Shown: piece by piece, positions 60,370 to 64,000 of the stretch | Position numbering within the stretch: the first letter of the stretch is position 1 | Layout of the letters: each line of letters begins with the position of its first letter | Assembly: GCF_006443095.1 (NCBI RefSeq) | Contig: NZ_VFWZ01000002.1 | Coordinates: 124,001-188,000 of the forward strand | From: Aquimarina algicola | Lineage (GTDB): Bacteria; Bacteroidota; Bacteroidia; Flavobacteriales; Flavobacteriaceae | Length of the DNA stretch: 64,000 bases | Reading direction: 5' to 3' | Made by a program: the position numbers and the translations under genes | The notes under the pieces: model-generated | Databases searched by the model: none | What the model saw: the letters and a program-made list of their open reading frames with translations, nothing else | What the model was told of the DNA's origin: nothing

Positions 60370-60408
60370 AACCTTCTTTGTTCGATGAGCAGAGAAGGTT
60401 TTTATTTT
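60370..60408 (+). terminator. Terminator between the dioxygenase and SQR genes
   Basis: AACCTTCT (60370-60377) pairs with AGAAGGTT (60393-60400), followed by TTTTATTTTAT. An upstream AAGGTT (60357-60362) can pair with AACCTT instead, an alternative fold that would prevent the terminator stem. Confidence 0.72.
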
Positions 60409-60438
60409 ATCGAAAATAGTATCCTAATGATCTTGCTA

Positions 60439-60483
60439 TGTAACCTATGTTACAAAAATTTCAATAATTATGTTATAGTTTTA
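60439..60483 (+). promoter_or_regulatory. Crp/Fnr-type operator and promoter c (SQR)
   Basis: Perfect 16-bp palindrome TGTAAC-CTAT-GTTACA at 60439-60454, centre 60446.5. The -7 box TAGTTTTA starts at 60476, 29.5 bp from the centre. The expected start point is about 24 bases before the ATG. Confidence 0.8.
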
Positions 60484-60511
60484 GATATTTCATATTAAAA
60501 ATCAACAAATT

Positions 60512-61774
60512 ATGACTAAAAAGCACCAACTATTAATTATAGGGGGAGGAACAGCAGGAATTATGGTAGCGGCGCAAATGCTCAAAAAAAATAAAAAAAT
60601 TGATATTGCCATCATAGAACCTTCAGATACGCACTATTATCAACCGGCATGGACACTAGTTGGCGCTGGCGCCTATAATTTTAAAAACACAGCAAAATCA
60701 ATGCAAAGTGTGATCCCAAAAGGAGTCCATTGGATAAAAGATTATGCTATTGATATCGATCCTGAACATAAAGTAGTCGAAACTAAAGCTAGTGGTCACA
60801 TTAAATATAGCTATCTCGTTGTAGCTACCGGTCTCATTATGGAACCATCAATGATAGAAGGGCTTACAGAATCTTTAAGCAAAGGGGTTGTTTGCAGTAA
60901 TTATACAGATCCAGAACATACCTGGGAGGTTATCAAAAACTTCAAAGGTGGAAATGCCGTTTTTACACAACCAACTACTCCTATAAAATGTGGTGGTGCT
61001 CCACAAAAAATAGCATATCTCGCTGCAGATTATTTCAGAAAAAATAAATTGAGCTCAATAACCAACGTGATTTTTGCAACTCCGGGATCTGTAATTTTTG
61101 GAGTAAAGCCAATTAGAAATACCCTAATGCATGTTCTTGAACGATATGATATCTATTTCAAAACCTTCTATGCTCCTTTTAAAATCGATGCAGAAAAACA
61201 AATCATTTATTTTAGGCATACGGGAGAGAATGAAAATCAATGTGTAGTTACAGAAGATAAATCTATCGGTGAACGACTAAGTGGTGACGCTATTATAGAG
61301 ATGCCTTTTGACATGTTGCATATTGCTCCGCCGCAAACTGCTCCAAAATTTATACGTGAATCTGTATTAGCAAATAAAAATGGTTGGTTAGATGTTGATC
61401 ATCATTCTTTACAGCACAAAAAATACAGTTCTATTTTTGGGTTGGGTGATGTAGCAGGCTTACCTACAGCAAAAACAGGTGCTGCAATACGAAAACAAGT
61501 ACCAGTTGTTGTAGATAACATTATTGATGTTATGAAGCATCGAGAAGTATCAAACAAAGAATATAATGGATATTCTTCTTGTCCGCTTGTGACCGGATAT
61601 GGTAAAATGGCACTAGCAGAATTTGATTACGAGAGTAATTTTACTCCAGATCCTAAGCTGAAAAAAGTTTTTCTTTTTAATAGTGATAAAGAACATTGGC
61701 GATTATGGTTATTAAAAAAGTACGGTTTACCTTATCTATATTGGAATAAGATGCTAAAGGGTAAAAAGGTTTAA
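60512..61774 (+). CDS. sqr: Sulfide:quinone oxidoreductase, SQOR type
   Basis: The protein has 420 residues of a flavoprotein. FAD-binding LLIIGGGTAGIMVAAQ (7-22). The redox cysteines match the mitochondrial SQOR (type II) pattern: Cys160 in TTPIKCGGAPQKI and Cys357 in YNGYSSCPLVTGYGKMALAE; Cys128 is also present. It oxidises sulfide to a persulfide and passes electrons to the quinone pool on the inner face of the membrane. The product goes to glutathione or a similar acceptor, the substrate of the dioxygenase encoded just upstream. It is monocistronic with operator c. Confidence 0.93.
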   Translation: MTKKHQLLIIGGGTAGIMVAAQMLKKNKKIDIAIIEPSDTHYYQPAWTLVGAGAYNFKNTAKSMQSVIPKGVHWIKDYAIDIDPEHKVVETKASGHIKYSYLVVATGLIMEPSMIEGLTESLSKGVVCSNYTDPEHTWEVIKNFKGGNAVFTQPTTPIKCGGAPQKIAYLAADYFRKNKLSSITNVIFATPGSVIFGVKPIRNTLMHVLERYDIYFKTFYAPFKIDAEKQIIYFRHTGENENQCVVTEDKSIGERLSGDAIIEMPFDMLHIAPPQTAPKFIRESVLANKNGWLDVDHHSLQHKKYSSIFGLGDVAGLPTAKTGAAIRKQVPVVVDNIIDVMKHREVSNKEYNGYSSCPLVTGYGKMALAEFDYESNFTPDPKLKKVFLFNSDKEHWRLWLLKKYGLPYLYWNKMLKGKKV

Positions 61775-61863
61775 TTAGAATCACTATTACTCAGCTAGAT
61801 TTATCTCCTAATAGAATAGTTAAAAATGTAATCGTCGTTAATTCTAAGTTAAACTCTATATAT

Positions 61864-61907
61864 GTAACAAAGGTTACTGCCCTCCATTATACTATAGCTT
61901 AAATTTA
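61864..61907 (+). promoter_or_regulatory. Crp/Fnr-type operator and promoter d (peroxiredoxin)
   Basis: Palindrome GTAAC-AAAG-GTTAC at 61864-61877, centre 61870.5. The -7 box TAAATTTA starts at 61900, 29.5 bp from the centre. This places the start point near 61912 and makes ATG 61947 the start codon, not the TTG at 61908. Confidence 0.75.
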
Positions 61908-61946
61908 TTGAGAAATAAATATTTAATCATTAAAATCTATAATCAA

Positions 61947-62615
61947 ATGGAGACAACTTATGACACAACACCTGAAAAGGTATTTGTGATGCCAAGAATC
62001 GGAGATGATGCTCCTGATTTTGAAGCAGTAACTACAAAAGGAAACATCAAACTTTCGGATTTTGCAAAAGATAAATGGATTATCATGTTTTCGCACCCGG
62101 CAGACTTTACACCCGTTTGTACAACAGAGATGAGCGGTTTTGCAACCAGAAAATCAGAATTTGAAGCTCTAAATACTGAACTGTTAGGACTTAGTATTGA
62201 CAGTATCCATGCGCATTTGGGTTGGGTGCAAAATGTAAGGCAAAATACAGGAGTATATTTTGATTTTCCTATTATCGCAGATCTTGATATGAAAGTATCC
62301 AAGTTATACGGTATGCTTCAACCAAATGAGAGTGAAACTGCTGCCGTAAGAGCGGTATTCTTTATAGATCCAAGCAAAAAAATACGCTTGATTATGTATT
62401 ATCCTCTTAATGTTGGGAGAAATATGGATGAAATTCTAAGAGCATTAGAAGCTTTACAAACATCTGATCAACACAAAGTAGCTATGCCATTAGATTGGAA
62501 AAAAGGTGATAAAGTAATTGTTCCGCCACCAAAAACATTAGAAGAAATGGATCAAAGACTTAATGATTCTTCAATCGAGCGTGTAGATTTTTATCTTGCT
62601 ACAAAAGATATTTGA
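61947..62615 (+). CDS. 1-Cys (Prx6-type) peroxiredoxin
   Basis: The protein has 222 residues from ATG 61947; the frame is open to a TTG at 61908, but that lies at the promoter. The active site is HPADFTPVCTTEM, with peroxidatic Cys58. The Prx6 C-terminal extension is present (LNVGRNMDEILRALEALQTS; KGDKVIVPPP). There are no other Cys residues, so it depends on an external thiol. It reduces peroxides and perhaps persulfides. It carries the same operator as the sulfide genes, suggesting a shared response to reactive sulfur. Confidence 0.92.
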   Translation: METTYDTTPEKVFVMPRIGDDAPDFEAVTTKGNIKLSDFAKDKWIIMFSHPADFTPVCTTEMSGFATRKSEFEALNTELLGLSIDSIHAHLGWVQNVRQNTGVYFDFPIIADLDMKVSKLYGMLQPNESETAAVRAVFFIDPSKKIRLIMYYPLNVGRNMDEILRALEALQTSDQHKVAMPLDWKKGDKVIVPPPKTLEEMDQRLNDSSIERVDFYLATKDI

Positions 62616-62643
62616 TAGCATACTTCTAGAAGGTTGAAATGTA

Positions 62644-62704
62644 AAATAGAGAGGGTATTTCATAAAGAATATTACCCCTAAGTTAATCCAAACCCTCTCT
62701 ATTT
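62644..62704. terminator. Long hairpin after the peroxiredoxin gene
   Basis: AAATAGAGAGGGT (62644-62656) pairs perfectly with ACCCTCTCTATTT (62692-62704), with a 35-base loop. The T-run is short, so it is a possible weak terminator or a 3' protective hairpin. Confidence 0.6.
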
Positions 62705-62841
62705 ACAAACTAATCAAAACGTACCCTCAATTATGTTTTGATATTCAAACATTATTAACACAAACCTTATCATAATATTCTTAAGTATAAACTTGTACTA
62801 TTATGAATACAGTACAAAGATGCTAAACAAAAACTCTTTTA

Positions 62842-62944
62842 AATACCCTGAAAACAGTGAAAATTGTAGTGGGTATTTATTTTCTTTCTTAAATAATCCT
62901 TAATGTTATATTAAAGCTCTGCCATTCACTGTTTTCAGGGTATT
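62842..62944. repeat. 20-bp perfect inverted repeat upstream of the gene at 62998
   Basis: Positions 62842-62861 (AATACCCTGAAAACAGTG + AA) and 62925-62944 are exact reverse complements, 63 bases apart. In a transcript this would form a stable stem 54 bases before the start codon. Its ends have no target-site duplication that I can see. The preceding bases 62762-62841 hold a TTGTACT/AGTACAA palindrome. Confidence 0.8.
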
Positions 62945-62997
62945 CATGTGCGTCCGCATTCTTCAATTTTGAAATATAATCTTAAAAAACTTTACAC

Positions 62998-63780
62998 ATG
63001 AAAACAAAATTTGCAACTTTTCTACTATTTGTATGTATGGTGCAGGCCGTAGCCGCTCAACACATATACTTTTTTGCAGGAGGAAACAGAAACCTGAAAA
63101 GAGATGAAATAACAATCCTTCATAAGAATAAAAACAATGAGAATACAAAATATAAAATGGTATATGATTGGATTAGGATTGATGTTTCAAAAGGCAAACA
63201 TGATTTACAAATTAAATCATCAGAATTTGATCAACCAAAACTACTATCTGTTGATCTTACTAAAGAAAATGCACTATTTTTTGAAATCAATCTAAGTGAT
63301 ACATCATGGAAGGTTTTGAAAAAATCAAAGGAAGAAGCTCCTACTACTGTAACATATGATTTTGAAGTTTTTGAGAAAGAAAATAACCTGACTTCTCGAT
63401 TAAAAGACCATCCAAAAACAAAATGGGACACACAAAGCTTAAAAAAATATCTTACATCTAAAAATGAAGGCATGGAAGGTATTTATGAAGTATATTCTAA
63501 ACATCATAGTAAAAGTTCTTACACTCTAGGAATTGTAAAAAATGGTAGTAATTATGATATTATCTATTTATCCGGAGGAAATGATAATTGGAAACAGGGA
63601 GATTTAAAAGGAAGATTAATTACAACAGGAGCAGAAAACACATTCAAAGTAGACTGGTACATGAGTGATAAATTTCTGGAAAAAGATCATTATGCAGAAT
63701 TCTATGAAAAAAATAGATTGGGTATAGTTTTATCTAATCAGACGTTGTATTATATAAAAACATTTCCTGTAGTTGATTAA
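62998..63780 (+). CDS. Secreted protein of unknown function, 260 aa
   Basis: The signal peptide is MKTKFATFLLFVCMVQAVAA with cleavage near AQH. The mature protein has an N-terminal Ig-like beta segment (DEITILHKNKNNENTKYKMV; YDWIRIDVSKGKHDLQIKSS). A C-terminal domain (KNEGMEGIYEVYSKHHSKSS; YDIIYLSGGNDNWKQGDLKG; TFKVDWYMSDK) has the pattern of small ligand-binding beta barrels. No family is assigned. It is monocistronic with a terminator downstream. It lacks the Crp-type operator of its neighbours. Confidence 0.7.
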   Translation: MKTKFATFLLFVCMVQAVAAQHIYFFAGGNRNLKRDEITILHKNKNNENTKYKMVYDWIRIDVSKGKHDLQIKSSEFDQPKLLSVDLTKENALFFEINLSDTSWKVLKKSKEEAPTTVTYDFEVFEKENNLTSRLKDHPKTKWDTQSLKKYLTSKNEGMEGIYEVYSKHHSKSSYTLGIVKNGSNYDIIYLSGGNDNWKQGDLKGRLITTGAENTFKVDWYMSDKFLEKDHYAEFYEKNRLGIVLSNQTLYYIKTFPVVD

Positions 63781-63804
63781 TAAATAAATTATTCTATATA
63801 CCTC

Positions 63805-63838
63805 AAAAGCTCAATATTACAGTATATTGGGCTTTTTT
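63805..63838. terminator. Bidirectional Rho-independent terminator
   Basis: AAAAGCTCAATAT (63805-63817) pairs with ATATTGGGCTTTT (63824-63836), with one G-T pair, followed by a T-run. It separates converging genes. Confidence 0.88.
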
Positions 63839-63893
63839 GATCAACTAATTGACTCAAATTGTCAAATTAAATTTTAACTACTACAGGTAAAAA

Positions 63894-64000
63894 TTATTTT
63901 TTATTGTTTAACATCAATTCTAAAACTTGCTCATAATCCAATAGGTCTCTAGTGGTGTTGTCAAACTTTTTTTTCCAACAAAAATTGGTGATTTCTATTC
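63894..64000 (-). CDS. C-terminal end of a minus-strand gene (runs off window)
   Basis: An open frame enters from the window edge and ends with TAA at 63894-63896. The readable tail is IEITNFCWKKKFDNTTRDLL followed by DYEQVLELMLNNKK. It converges on the terminator at 63805-63838, which supports a real gene end. The family cannot be judged from 35 residues. Confidence 0.5.
   Translation of the reverse strand, partial: IEITNFCWKKKFDNTTRDLLDYEQVLELMLNNKK

Noticed and set aside
61908..61946. N-terminal extension of the peroxiredoxin from the TTG at 61908
   Set aside because: It overlaps the predicted promoter and transcription start; ATG 61947 gives the normal family start.

Overview
The window is AT-rich DNA from a member of the Bacteroidota, most likely a marine Flavobacteriaceae; an Aquimarina-like genus is a guess. 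Evidence: -7 promoter boxes of the form TAnnTTTG/TAnnTTTA, few Shine-Dalgarno sequences, SC-type lipoboxes, and family types typical of flavobacteria (PrcB-type lipoproteins, DUF6261, TonB receptors with a carboxypeptidase-regulatory-like N-terminus).

Region 1 (1-35.4 kb) is an accessory region. Almost every gene is on the minus strand, is small and monocistronic, and is separated from the next by 50-400 bases that often carry recurring imperfect-palindromic repeats (families A-D below). Contents include lspA, esterases, several immunity-type proteins (DUF1629/Imm11, SMI1/KNR4, DUF2004, DUF4262), a four-gene alkylation-repair operon (AraC-MGMT, a 2OG-Fe(II) oxygenase, a stand-alone Ada N-domain, AlkB), regulators, a peroxiredoxin, an S41 protease, a glycoside hydrolase and an ATP-grasp protein. 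Decay is visible: a frameshifted DUF1629 relic, a SUKH gene with two in-frame stops, a toxin-tail remnant and a duplicated gene fragment.

Region 2 (35.4-44.3 kb) starts with three 82-bp tandem repeats and a structured leader before a DUF6261 gene. Next comes a siderophore uptake operon (TonB receptor, DUF4198, PepSY) divergent from an AraC regulator, and then two small membrane-protein genes.

Region 3 (44.4-55.6 kb) is one minus-strand operon for an NRPS-independent hydroxamate siderophore. In order of transcription: PLP decarboxylase, amine N-hydroxylase, MFS exporter, two tandem GNAT-IucA/IucC fusion synthetases, a membrane acyltransferase and an RpfF (DSF synthase)-like crotonase. Its promoter carries the same 28-bp AraC-type direct repeat that sits upstream of the TonB operon, at nearly the same distance from a TAnnTTTG box.

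Region 4 (55.8-62.7 kb) is a sulfide/persulfide oxidation regulon on the plus strand: DUF983 protein, Crp/Fnr regulator, SulP transporter, persulfide dioxygenase-rhodanese fusion, SQOR-type sulfide:quinone oxidoreductase and 1-Cys peroxiredoxin. Four promoters share a G-T-A/G-A-C N4 G-T-T/C-A-C palindrome whose centre is 29.5 bp upstream of a TAnnTTTA box in every case. This is the expected class II position for the Crp/Fnr protein encoded in the same cluster. The window ends with a secreted protein of unknown function and the 3' end of a minus-strand gene.
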